Shown: positions 47,763 to 55,950 of the stretch, in pieces | Position numbering within the stretch: the stretch's first letter is position 1 | Layout of the letters: each line of letters starts with the position of its first letter | Assembly (NCBI GenBank): GCA_900315105.1 | Contig: OMXX01000006.1 | Location: forward strand, 66,295 to 130,294 | DNA length: 64,000 bases | Direction of reading: 5' to 3' | From: an uncultured Prevotellaceae bacterium | GTDB taxonomy: Bacteria > Bacteroidota > Bacteroidia > Bacteroidales > Bacteroidaceae | Program-made: the position numbers and the translations under genes | The notes under the pieces: generated by a model | The model's database searches: none | What the model was told of the DNA's origin: nothing | The model's input: only the letters and a program-made list of their open reading frames with translations

Positions 47763-48126
47763 AAAAAGAATTTTTACAACACTCGTCAACTCGTCACCCT
47801 CGGCGCTGTAAGGCTTTAAGCCTCAGAGAGTTGTAGCGGTGATTCATTTCGTTTTACTCGTCACCCACTCGTCACCCTCAAGTGACTTATCATCTTGATA
47901 TAGAATGAGTTGCATAGACAATTCACTCGTCACCCTAAAAATGGTGACGAGTGGGTGATGAGTGAAATATCCTTGCAAATGCCACATTGTCAATGAGATA
48001 CAGAGATTTGGGTGACGAGTGGGTGACGAGTGTTTTAAAATGAATCACCACTGTAACCCAAAGAGTCACAATGACTTGCAGCGCTGAGGGTGACGAGTTG
48101 ACGAGTGTTGCAAAAATTCTTTTTTT
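47763..48126. repeat. 364-bp imperfect palindrome rich in CTCGTCACCC
   Basis: Two arms of about 175 bases read as imperfect reverse complements around 47936-47942. Outer ends are nearly exact (AAAAAGAATTTTT with AAAAATTCTTTTT); ACTCGTCAACTCGTCACCC, GGTGATTCATTT and ACTCGTCACCCACTCGTCAC occur in both arms. The middle of each arm is diverged. No open frame. The next element, an 11-mer array, starts 25 bases later. Confidence 0.8.
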
Positions 48127-48151
48127 CTAGTTCATTTGTCTCGCCTCTGCC

Positions 48152-48272
48152 TTAGGTCCGTTCCACCTCCGTTATAGGTCCGTTGTAAATCCGTTCCAGG
48201 TCCGTTCCGGAACTATAGGATCATAGGAGGTACATAGGAGGATCATAGGAGTTGCTTGGGAGGTAGAAGGGG
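48152..48272. repeat. Inverted 11-mer repeat array, copy 3
   Basis: Left part: AGGTCCGTTCCACCTCCGTT-type units; right part: AGGATCATAGGAGGTACAT-type units. Same design as 11495-11640 and 25272-25402. Lies between the large palindrome and the restriction endonuclease gene. Confidence 0.6.
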
Positions 48273-48383
48273 GCATCTTTGCCTGTAGGAAATTACAATC
48301 TTTTTTTGCCATATTCCGTTACAAAAAAATATATCTTTTAATTTGGCGATTAGACATATTGTTTAGATAATACGAAAAAGCCA

Positions 48384-49469
48384 TTATTCGGTATCATGGT
48401 TTTCTAAATGTTTTCTTATGTCTATGCCAGACGACACGAATTGTTTTTCAACTTTTTCCAACCATGTGTCATACAAATCATTTTCATTGATGTCATTATT
48501 CCATATTTCCTTAATGTCGCTTAATAATATGCTTGTTGGATGTTTCAAAATACATTCTATATCTTCGCGATACCTTAATAGACGTCTTACGACTGCAGGA
48601 TATGGTTGGGGGAGACTTTTCCCATTAATGGTTTTCAGTTTTCCTCCAGCAGAAAATTCATCTCGCATATTGTAGCATAGAAGTGAATATCTATTACATA
48701 GCCAAAGTGAAGCCTTTTTATATCCATCAGCTGTATCTCCATATAAAGTTTCAGGAAACAATATATAAATTTGTTTCATAATAGATTCTTTTGTCTTAGT
48801 ATCCTGATCGTTATAAATTGAGATATTGATATTTGTAGAGTCTCCCATCCACCATGGCATTTCAAACTTATTCTCTCTTCTTGCTTTTTCTATGTAGTAT
48901 TGCCTCACTTTACTTATTTTTTCAGACTCATTCATTTGGCGAAATGTGTCATACGATACTTTAATTTTGTCGAAAATTGTTTCTTCGACATTCATATCAA
49001 TGGTATAACGAGGGGAATGAGTTACTGCAATACCGCTGAGACATTGTTCATAAGGCTTACATTCAAATTGAGCCATGTCTCCGCTTAGATTCGCATATAA
49101 CATATATATTTTTTTTATGTCTTCAGACCTTGTAGATTCAATAATGCTACTACCTGTGGATCTCCAACCACCTGTTGTCGATGTCTTCACTTCAATTCCA
49201 AAATGATCCTTTGCTATTATATCTGGAAATGTGTGGCCAGAAACCAATCTAATATCAGAAGCAACAAATGGTTCAAAACATACGTCTTTAAAAGCTTGTT
49301 CTGTGATTCGCTCAACCTCGAAAGGAGAAGCTTTTTTACAGAATGTATGATCTGCTTTTGCTTTGTCGTTTAAATATCCTTTTGCTTTCTTTGAGAGGAC
49401 ATCGAAGGCTGAAGCAACATCTGATATCTGAGGTTGCTTTACTGTGAGTATATTTACGTCGTTTTTCAT
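48384..49469 (-). CDS. Type II restriction endonuclease (PD-(D/E)XK)
   Basis: 361 residues. A PD-(D/E)XK core is visible in FPDIIAKDHFGIEVKTSTTGGW (Asp, then Glu-x-Lys) near residues 85-105; the rest is not recognised. Its ATG (49467-49469) overlaps the TGA of the cytosine methyltransferase by 4 bases, so the two are coupled as a restriction-modification pair. A 7-codon extension upstream inside the methyltransferase gene is rejected. AT-rich codon use compared with alaS or cysK supports acquisition by transfer. Recognition sequence cannot be read from this. Confidence 0.82.
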   Translation of the reverse strand: MKNDVNILTVKQPQISDVASAFDVLSKKAKGYLNDKAKADHTFCKKASPFEVERITEQAFKDVCFEPFVASDIRLVSGHTFPDIIAKDHFGIEVKTSTTGGWRSTGSSIIESTRSEDIKKIYMLYANLSGDMAQFECKPYEQCLSGIAVTHSPRYTIDMNVEETIFDKIKVSYDTFRQMNESEKISKVRQYYIEKARRENKFEMPWWMGDSTNINISIYNDQDTKTKESIMKQIYILFPETLYGDTADGYKKASLWLCNRYSLLCYNMRDEFSAGGKLKTINGKSLPQPYPAVVRRLLRYREDIECILKHPTSILLSDIKEIWNNDINENDLYDTWLEKVEKQFVSSGIDIRKHLENHDTE

Positions 49470-50818
49470 TTTTCGAAATATAAAGGCCAAAGTTCTTCTA
49501 ATCTCTTTGCTATGTGATAAGCGAGAACAGGAGGTACTGCGTTTCCAATGATTTTATAGGCTCCTGATGAGCTTAATAAGAAACCACGCCCTTCTGTTTT
49601 GGGAATTATAAAACGATAGTCAGGTGGAAATGTCTGTATTAGAGCACATTCTCTAACAGTTAGGCGACGTTCTTCTAAACCTGAGGCAAGTTCTTCTGTG
49701 TGAGTTCCACCATGTTCTGCTGATAAACGTCTGAATTCTATATTCCCGTGGTGTTCTGACCGTATTGTTGGCGCAAGACCATCAAGCTGAATCTCTGTTT
49801 GTCCTTGGCAATGATTGCCTAGATATTTTGCTTTAGAGTATGCTTTTTGTGCAAGGTCTATTGCATCAGATGGTTCTGGTAAAGAGGATAGAACATCTTT
49901 AGTTGTGACAATAGGTAACAATCCTTCTTCTTTGACTGTACAAGCATGGGTTATAGGTGGGTATGGATTGTATTGTGACGGAATGTTTTCTTGAGATAAT
50001 GCTTCTAAAGCCTTTGGGCATAATGCGTCTATTCTAATACCAATGAAGATAATACGCTCGCGGGATTCTGGAACGCCATAGTTGCCTGCATGGAGTATTT
50101 GAGGATGTAATACAATATAGCCATTATCATGGGCAGATGCGAAATCCTGTTGTATTATGTCTTTTACGTCTCCCAGACTTACAAGTCCTTTTACATTCTC
50201 TGCAATAAAAATCTTTGGCCGAGTAATGTCTATGACTTGTTTCATCCAGTAATAGAGTTTTCCTCTGCTTTCTTCTGTCGGTATATTTTCGGTACGAATC
50301 TTACCCTCATGATCTTTAAGAGAGTTAAACCCTTTTCGTTTTCCTGCTACACTAAAATCTTGGCAAGGAAATCCACCTGTAACTATATCTATGTTCTTAG
50401 GGAAAATTTCTGCACCTTGATTGTGCATTTTTACAAGATCTACAATACTTGCTAAATGGAAATTCTCTGCATTTTGACGATATTTTGACATATATCTAGT
50501 CCAACCTGCCTGAGCTTCCGGAAGTATGTCGTTAGCGAAAACGGTTGTGAATTTATTCTTTTTCAGATAAATCCACTCGTCATCTATTACATGGTCTATC
50601 CAATTGCAGTTCGGTGAGAAACTCTTACGATGAGCGACAAATCCACCTTCAAATCCAATATCCATACCTCCACAACCTGAGAACAATGATAGGATGCGAA
50701 GGCTGTTTTGTTCTTGGTCTTTTTTGTTTGAAGTAAAGATTAATGGTATTTGATTTTCACTTACAATACCATTATGGTCTTCTTCTAATAAAGCATAATA
50801 ATCGGTAATATGAGACAT
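49466..50818 (-). CDS. DNA (cytosine-5-)-methyltransferase
   Basis: 450 residues with ordered C5 motifs: I LSLFSGCGGMDIGFEGG, IV GGFPCQDFSVAGKR (catalytic Cys), VI IFIAENVKG, VIII region near SRERIIFIGIR, IX and X in ECALIQTFPPDY and IIGNAVPPVLAYHIAKRL. The target recognition domain lies between VIII and IX (about 270-380). It protects the site cut by the endonuclease encoded downstream (4-base overlap). AT-rich relative to flanking housekeeping genes. Confidence 0.93.
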   Translation of the reverse strand: MSHITDYYALLEEDHNGIVSENQIPLIFTSNKKDQEQNSLRILSLFSGCGGMDIGFEGGFVAHRKSFSPNCNWIDHVIDDEWIYLKKNKFTTVFANDILPEAQAGWTRYMSKYRQNAENFHLASIVDLVKMHNQGAEIFPKNIDIVTGGFPCQDFSVAGKRKGFNSLKDHEGKIRTENIPTEESRGKLYYWMKQVIDITRPKIFIAENVKGLVSLGDVKDIIQQDFASAHDNGYIVLHPQILHAGNYGVPESRERIIFIGIRIDALCPKALEALSQENIPSQYNPYPPITHACTVKEEGLLPIVTTKDVLSSLPEPSDAIDLAQKAYSKAKYLGNHCQGQTEIQLDGLAPTIRSEHHGNIEFRRLSAEHGGTHTEELASGLEERRLTVRECALIQTFPPDYRFIIPKTEGRGFLLSSSGAYKIIGNAVPPVLAYHIAKRLEELWPLYFEK

Positions 50819-50902
50819 AACGATTGATGTCGTACCCTAATGAGTACAATTAAACATCCGTCAATCATTATGCATTAATTGTCATCAAATAGAATGCTAA
50901 TT

Positions 50903-51222
50903 ATTACGCAAAAAAAGTTTCCTAGGCTTTCTGGCGAACGCATTATGATGACAGAATGAGTGGTTTATAATTTGTTATGCATCAATCTATCATCTTTAGC
51001 GTAATCGCATAAAAAGAGCGTGAGCCTTCTTATGCGTTCACCGAGGCAGCCTAGGAAACGTAACCTCTGTCCTTGTATAAGTTGTGCTCACGCCAATAAA
51101 GCATGAACATTAACTATCCTATACAAGGACATTGGCACATTCCTATATGAATTGCCAAACCATTATTTTGGTTCAATTATTACGCTGAATAAGTTTCCTA
51201 GGCTTTTCAGGTGAACGCAAAA
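50903..51222. repeat. Three copies of a GTTTCCTAGGCT repeat around a 12-bp inverted repeat
   Basis: Direct copies: 50903-50949 (ATTACGC-n7-GTTTCCTAGGCTTTC-n3-GAACGCA) and about 51174-51222 (same order, GGTGAACGCA). An inverted copy lies at about 51026-51064. Between them TGTCCTTGTATA (51068-51079) and TATACAAGGACA (51120-51131) form a perfect inverted repeat. This is the 800-base gap upstream of the methyltransferase; it has no clear gene. The copies look like recombinase or attachment sites, but no recombinase is encoded in the window. Confidence 0.65.
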
Positions 51223-51292
51223 CAATAGTCAATGCTATATGTTTAATATGTTATTTGTCTAATTTTATTTCTTTTCTGCGATTTTAATGTTT

Positions 51293-51540
51293 TTAGTTTA
51301 TAGCTAAAGAAACTTTAGCCTCATCAGTGAAGTCAAGTATGTATGTCATAGTGCTTCGAGAAAGGCTTCAAGTTCTTCTTCCGTTTGCAAAAATACTATT
51401 TTATTTTTATACTTGCAAGAAAAGTGTGTAGAATTTATGTATAGTGATATTTTTTTACTTTTGTCTAAAATTTCTAAAAAGTATTGGTTGTCTTGGAGAT
51501 TTTTCTTAACTTTGCCACGATAATGGCTAAAGTCAAAAGT
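51293..51540 (-). pseudogene. Remnant of a toxin-antitoxin-like gene pair
   Basis: On the minus strand an open frame without any start codon (51346-51540) ends in ...KIVFLQTEEELEAFLEAL, and its TGA overlaps an ATG (51349) in the ATGA manner usual for antitoxin-toxin pairs. The second frame reads MTYILDFTDEAKVSLAIN then stops (51293). MTY-LDF-DEAK is the common N-terminus of YoeB/Txe-type toxins in Bacteroidetes, which normally run about 85 residues. Both parts are truncated, so neither is likely functional. The identity of the first frame is uncertain. Confidence 0.5.
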
Positions 51541-51618
51541 CTAATGGCTAAGGTCAAAAGTCTAAAGTCAAAAGCCTTTTGCCCCTTTGACCTAATATTT
51601 ATTTTCTAAACAAAGGTA

Positions 51619-52437
51619 ATGAATATCCTGAATATAAAGCGTGTTATAGTAGTGCTGACAATGATGATTGCCAGTATAGTATCGGTTTCGGCTCAGACTG
51701 CAGGCGAGTATCTGAAGATTACGGATGCTGTGCCGGGCGGGTATAACTTTTGGTATTTCATTCCAGAAGATTATAAAGTTGAACAGCATAAGATGCCGCT
51801 TGTTATCTTCCTTCACGGAGCGAGTCTGTGTGGTAAGGACTTGATGCGTGTGCGTCGCTACGGTGTGCTTAATGCGATAGACAAGGGAATGGTGATTCCA
51901 GCATTCGTGCTTGCGCCTCAGAATCCGGGTGGTGCGTGGAGTCCGTCAAAGCTCAATGACCTTTTGGAATGGGCAAAGGCTAACTATAACGTAGATTCAA
52001 CGCGTGTGTATGTGCTTGGCATGAGTCTTGGTGGTTATGGTACGCTGGATTTCGTAGGCTCTTATCCAGAGAAGGTGGCGGCTGCTATGGCTCTCTGTGG
52101 CGGTTGTTCGCTAAAAGATATGAGCGGACTTGGAAAGTTGCCTCTATGGATTATGCATGGAACTGCGGATAGAGCCGTGGGCGTAAAGGAGTCGAAGAGG
52201 GTAGTGAACTATCTTAAGGATAATGGTATTGACAAACTTCTACGTTTTGACTGGCTTGAGGGAGGAAATCATGGTGTGCTTGCTCGTCTGTTTTATCTTC
52301 AGAAGACCTACGACTGGCTAATCTCTCACACTACAAATAAGCGCAAGATTGAGGATTGCATTGACATCACATGGGATGATATCAAAACGACATATCAGGA
52401 CATGAAGAAGATGTCGGAGGATTATGAGCATGATTGA
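51619..52437 (+). CDS. Secreted esterase/hydrolase (alpha/beta fold)
   Basis: 272 residues, signal peptide about MNILNIKRVIVVLTMMIASI...SVSAQ. Then YNFWYFIPEDYK, the oxyanion region LVIFLHGASLCGKDL, nucleophile GMSLGGYGTLDF, Asp in WIMHGTADRAVG and His in GGNHGVLA. It resembles the esterase/phospholipase-like group found in Bacteroidetes polysaccharide utilisation, but no such genes surround it. Directly preceded by a GTCAAAAGTCTAA-type simple repeat and followed within 3 bases by a dispersed repeat. Confidence 0.85.
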   Translation: MNILNIKRVIVVLTMMIASIVSVSAQTAGEYLKITDAVPGGYNFWYFIPEDYKVEQHKMPLVIFLHGASLCGKDLMRVRRYGVLNAIDKGMVIPAFVLAPQNPGGAWSPSKLNDLLEWAKANYNVDSTRVYVLGMSLGGYGTLDFVGSYPEKVAAAMALCGGCSLKDMSGLGKLPLWIMHGTADRAVGVKESKRVVNYLKDNGIDKLLRFDWLEGGNHGVLARLFYLQKTYDWLISHTTNKRKIEDCIDITWDDIKTTYQDMKKMSEDYEHD

Positions 52438-52440
52438 AAA

Positions 52441-52535
52441 GCCTAAGGCCTAACCCGTCCTTCCCCAAGGGAAGGCTCCACCCCCCTCACCCCCTCCAGG
52501 GGGAGTAGTTACATTTGTATTGTTATGGGGGGAAT
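52441..52535. repeat. Left arm of an inverted-repeat pair around a small gene
   Basis: Positions 52449-52471 (starting CCTAACCCGTCCTTCC) are an exact reverse complement of 52827-52849, and GGGGGAGTAGTTAC (52499-52512) of 52760-52773. The two nested pairs enclose the 45-codon gene at 52565. The sequence between them in this arm is GC-rich (CCCCCCTCACCCCC). Confidence 0.75.
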
Positions 52536-52564
52536 GTTAATTGTTACTTGTTAATTGTATAGAT

Positions 52565-52702
52565 ATGAATTTTGAATCTTGTAATGATGAAAGCCGACGT
52601 GAGGAACTTATCAGAATGATTGAACATTCTGTACAGCAGCTTAGCCTCGGCGAACTTGAAGCCCTTTACTATGATATGGTAGCAAAGGACTATATAAAAT
52701 AG
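52565..52702 (+). CDS. Small protein, 45 residues, unknown function
   Basis: ATG at 52565 opens a frame reading MNFESCNDESRREELIRM, IEHSVQQLSLGELEALYYDM and VAKDYIK, then TAG. The product is acidic, amphipathic and likely two short helices. It ends inside the left arm of a strong terminator, as real small genes do, and lies alone in a unit bounded by nested inverted repeats. No family recognised; the predicted SLGELEALYYDM helix could be a protein-binding motif. Too short to be certain. Confidence 0.55.
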   Translation: MNFESCNDESRREELIRMIEHSVQQLSLGELEALYYDMVAKDYIK

Positions 52703-52729
52703 GGAGTACAAACGTACTCCCTATTTTTT
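52699..52729 (+). terminator. Terminator after the 45-codon gene
   Basis: ATAGGGAGTAC-aaac-GTACTCCCTAT followed by six T; the stop codon TAG is part of the stem. Confidence 0.9.
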
Positions 52730-52759
52730 GGCTATTATGTTTTCGTAAGGGATAATATT

Positions 52760-52852
52760 GTAACTACTCCCCCATGTGGGGGGGAGGGGGCTTGTCACAT
52801 ACTCCGATGTTATCAACATCGGACTACCCTTGGGGAAGGACGGGTTAGGTCA
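52760..52852. repeat. Dispersed repeat copy 2 and right arm around the small gene
   Basis: Reverse complement of the arm at 52441-52535 and, in its outer 60 bases, homologous to the repeat at 161-260, including CCGATGTT-atc-AACATCGG. It runs up to and slightly into the trkH stop codon. Confidence 0.75.
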
Positions 52853-54304
52853 TTGTTCCTTCCAGAATGCTGGGGTGAATATTATCAGTACAGAGAATAT
52901 CTCAAGACGGCCCATGAGCATGAGGAGGGAACAAATCCACTTGGCAAAGTCGGGGAGCTCATCCCATGACATCGTCGGACCGATTTCTGTTCCGAGCGTA
53001 GGACCTACGTTGCTAAGCGTGGATATGGTGATGGTGATGGCGTTGGTGTTATCGACACCTGCTGCTATCATCGTAAATGCGCAGAAGATGCACATGAGAC
53101 AATACACGGTAAGGAAAGCGAGTAGGGTTACGCGCTTCTGGTTTGGAACATTGGTAGCGCCTATGCGTAGTGGTAGTATGGCGTGTGGATGCAGCATCTG
53201 TCGGAACTCGTTGCGAACTCCCTTCAAAAGCATTATACATCTTACAACCTTGAAACCGCCACTTGTACTGCCGGCACATCCGCCAATGAACATACACACG
53301 GCAAGTACTACCCATGTGACATGAGGCCATTGGGCTGCATCATCGTTGAAGAGACCTGTGGTGGTGAGGAATGATACTACCTGATATATTCCGCAGCGGA
53401 AGGCGTGCTCATAGTCGTAGCCGTTATGTGTTATGAGCATCACCATGATAAAGAATGTGAAGATGAGGGTGATGCCGACATAGAACTTCACCTCCACATT
53501 GTTTATGAGATTCTTCACTTCACCTTTGATGATGCTGCGATAGAGAAGGATGAAGTTCAGTCCGGAAAGGAAACAGAATAATGTGCTGACATATTCCATT
53601 GCCGGTGACTGGAATGTCTCGATACTGTCGTTATGCGTGGCAAAACCTCCTGTGGCAAGAGTGGTCATGGCATAGTTGATACTGTCAAAGACATTCATAC
53701 CGAGAAGATAATAGCTTATTCCGCATGCAACTGACAGACTGAGGAAGATGATCCAGATACTCTTTGCTGTAGAGGATAGTCGTGGGTGTAGCTTGGTCTT
53801 GATTGGACCCGTAGCCTCGGCCGCGAAGACCTTTACGGAACCGCCTACCATTGACGGTAATACGGCAATAGTGAAGAACACGATACCCAAACCGCCAATC
53901 CATTGTGACAGACTTCTCCAGAACAGTATTCCGTGAGGCAGACATTCCACATCATTGAGAATAGTGGCGCCTGTTGTCGTGAAACCCGACATAGACTCGA
54001 AGAATGCGTTCGTGAAATTGGTTATGTAGCCGCCTATGAGGAATGGCAGGGTGCCGAAGAGACTGAACAGAGTCCATGCCAGTGTGACAACAAGAAAGGA
54101 ATCGCGTCGGCTCATAGTGTTGGTTGCGTCCTTGCCGAGATAGCGGAAAGCGAAACCGAACATCTGTGTGATTAGTATTGACAGAATGAATGCAAACGTG
54201 TCATCTTCTTGGTATATCAGAGATACACCAAGGCACATTATCATGAACACAGACTCAAGGAAGAGCAGTGAACCGAGAATCTTATATGTTAGTTTGAAAT
54301 TCAT
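52850..54304 (-). CDS. trkH: TrkH family potassium uptake membrane protein
   Basis: Ion-conducting subunit of the Trk K+ system. About 484 residues with 10 or so helices in four M1-P-M2 repeats; filter-region patterns include MSGFTTTGATIL, TLATGGFATHNDS, VSFLTTTGLFND and GGCAGSTSGGFKVVR. The start MNFKLTYKIL at 54304 is chosen because four upstream codons lie in a dispersed repeat. The regulatory subunit trkA is directly upstream on the same strand, 177 bases away, so the two form one functional unit. Confidence 0.93.
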   Translation of the reverse strand: MNFKLTYKILGSLLFLESVFMIMCLGVSLIYQEDDTFAFILSILITQMFGFAFRYLGKDATNTMSRRDSFLVVTLAWTLFSLFGTLPFLIGGYITNFTNAFFESMSGFTTTGATILNDVECLPHGILFWRSLSQWIGGLGIVFFTIAVLPSMVGGSVKVFAAEATGPIKTKLHPRLSSTAKSIWIIFLSLSVACGISYYLLGMNVFDSINYAMTTLATGGFATHNDSIETFQSPAMEYVSTLFCFLSGLNFILLYRSIIKGEVKNLINNVEVKFYVGITLIFTFFIMVMLITHNGYDYEHAFRCGIYQVVSFLTTTGLFNDDAAQWPHVTWVVLAVCMFIGGCAGSTSGGFKVVRCIMLLKGVRNEFRQMLHPHAILPLRIGATNVPNQKRVTLLAFLTVYCLMCIFCAFTMIAAGVDNTNAITITISTLSNVGPTLGTEIGPTMSWDELPDFAKWICSLLMLMGRLEIFSVLIIFTPAFWKEQ

Positions 54305-54481
54305 TAGCCTAACCAAGCCTTCCCAAAAGGAAGGATGTTTTATACACTTAGAGCTATATGGTCATTTCCTCTGTCGCCTTCTGGCTGACACATACTAGAA
54401 GATACTTAATCTTCAACATCACTCCCTACGGAAGTTCAATGTTGATAACCAAAGTCCCCCTATGCAGGGGGATTTAGAGGG
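54305..54481. repeat. Dispersed repeat copy 3 between trkA and trkH
   Basis: Starts AGCCTAACCAAGCCTTCCC directly next to the trkH ATG (on the minus strand GGTTAGGCTAATG), continues GGAAGGATGTTTTATACACTTAG, shared with copy 4, and ends with a GTCCCCCT...AGGGGG-ATTTAGAGGGTC hairpin as at 33223-33300. The whole 177-base gap is repeat. Confidence 0.75.
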
Positions 54482-55828
54482 TCAAAGGAAAAATTTCTCT
54501 ATTCTCTTCATATCGGCATTGTGACAGAAGACAACCACGTTGTCGCCTGCCTGTATCTGCGTACCGCCACGTACTAGGATACCTTCACCGTCGCGCACAA
54601 TTCCACCGATTGTCATTCCGTAAGGTATTCCGAGTTCATATACCTTCTTTCTTGTCACCTTTGAGCCCGGCTGTGCCACGAACTCGGCAACATCGGCGTT
54701 GGCATTCATAAGGAAGCGCACGTTTGATACGTCGGCATCCATCAGCATCTCGTATATGTGACTGGCTGCAATAGCCTTCTTGTTTATGATTGTACCGATG
54801 TCGAGACTCTCTGCCATTGCCGCATAGTCGAGGTTCTCCACCATAGCAACGGTCTTGCGCACTCCCATGCGCTTAGCTGTGAGACAGGCGAGTATGTTGG
54901 TTTCGGCATTACCTGTTATGGCCACGAATGCCTGAGTGTTCTTTATGCCTTCCTCTATGAGGAGAGAAACATCACGTCCGTCACCGTTGATGACAAGTAC
55001 ACGATCGGCATCAAGAAGCAGCTCGTTGAGAAGCTCACAACGTGCAGGATCCTTCTCGATAATCTTCATATTCATGTAGTCGGGCAGGGTAGAAGCTGTT
55101 CTAACGGCAGTCTTGCCGCCGCCCATTACCATCACGTTCTTCACGTCGGCATATCCTTCCTTGCCCACTAGCTTGCGGATAAGAGGAATGTAGTTGCGCT
55201 TGGTCATGAAATATGCGAGGTCGTTAGCCTGCAACTCGTCATTACCATTAGGGATGATGGTCTCGTTACCACGCTTTATGGCAACTATGAGATAAGGCTC
55301 CTCTGGTCCGCATATCTCCTTGAGAGGTCGGTTTAGAATCTCTGCTGTCTCACGCAGTTTGATGCCGAGCATCACAAGCGCACCGTTATGCACATCCCAT
55401 CGCAGACGTACCCATGACATTTTTAGTCCGTTGATGATATCCTTCGCACCGAGGAGTTCGGGGTATATAACGGAGTCAACGCCTGAAGCCTGAAGGATAT
55501 CGTGGTTCTCAGGGTCGGCAAATTCATAGTCTTCCACCTTTGCAACCGTCTGCTTCGCTCCGAGAGCCTTGGCAATGGCACACGATTCGAGGTTGACGTG
55601 CTGGTCAAGTGTTACGGCTATGTAAAGGTCACATTCATGCACACCTGCCTGACGTAGCGCGCTGATGCTGCCAGGATGGGCGTGGAGTGTGAGAACGTCG
55701 AAATTGGTAGAGATATTATCAAGGCTGTCCTCATCATCATCGATAAGGATAATCTCCTCGTTGTTTCGAGAGAGAAGCTTTGCCAGATATGTACCAATGG
55801 CGCGTGCGCCTGCAATTACGATTTTCAT
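54482..55828 (-). CDS. trkA: Trk system potassium transport protein TrkA
   Basis: Cytoplasmic NAD-binding regulator of TrkH. Two RCK (TrkA-N plus TrkA-C) halves: the first Rossmann starts MKIVIAGARAIGTYLAKLLSR with acidic DDDEDSL; the second VMVMGGGKTAVRTAS. 448 residues, full length. In the first Rossmann motif the middle glycine is Arg (GARAIG instead of GAGxxG). Start at 55828 is directly next to a dispersed repeat (minus strand GGTTAGGCTTATG). Downstream of dxs and upstream of trkH on the same strand. Confidence 0.93.
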   Translation of the reverse strand: MKIVIAGARAIGTYLAKLLSRNNEEIILIDDDEDSLDNISTNFDVLTLHAHPGSISALRQAGVHECDLYIAVTLDQHVNLESCAIAKALGAKQTVAKVEDYEFADPENHDILQASGVDSVIYPELLGAKDIINGLKMSWVRLRWDVHNGALVMLGIKLRETAEILNRPLKEICGPEEPYLIVAIKRGNETIIPNGNDELQANDLAYFMTKRNYIPLIRKLVGKEGYADVKNVMVMGGGKTAVRTASTLPDYMNMKIIEKDPARCELLNELLLDADRVLVINGDGRDVSLLIEEGIKNTQAFVAITGNAETNILACLTAKRMGVRKTVAMVENLDYAAMAESLDIGTIINKKAIAASHIYEMLMDADVSNVRFLMNANADVAEFVAQPGSKVTRKKVYELGIPYGMTIGGIVRDGEGILVRGGTQIQAGDNVVVFCHNADMKRIEKFFL

Positions 55829-55950
55829 AAGCCTAACCAAGCCTTCCCAAAAGGAAAGATGTTTTATACACTTAGAACAATATTGTCGTTACCTCTGTCA
55901 CCTTTCGGCTGACACATACTCCGATGTAACCAACATCGGGACTTTCCGCT
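55829..55950. repeat. Dispersed repeat copy 4 between dxs and trkA
   Basis: AGCCTAACCAAGCCTTCCCA then GGAAAGATGTTTTATACACTTAG as in copy 3, then CCGATGTAACCAACATCGG as in copies 1 and 2. It fills the whole gap and supplies the sequence immediately before the trkA ATG. Confidence 0.75.

Noticed and set aside
47763..48126. CRISPR array from repeated CTCGTCACCC blocks
   Set aside because: Repeats are about 10 bases, irregularly spaced, in both orientations as a palindrome, with no cas genes.
50903..51222. CRISPR or tRNA gene in the gap upstream of the methyltransferase
   Set aside because: Only three copies, one inverted, with unequal spacing; no tRNA cloverleaf or CCA end could be drawn.
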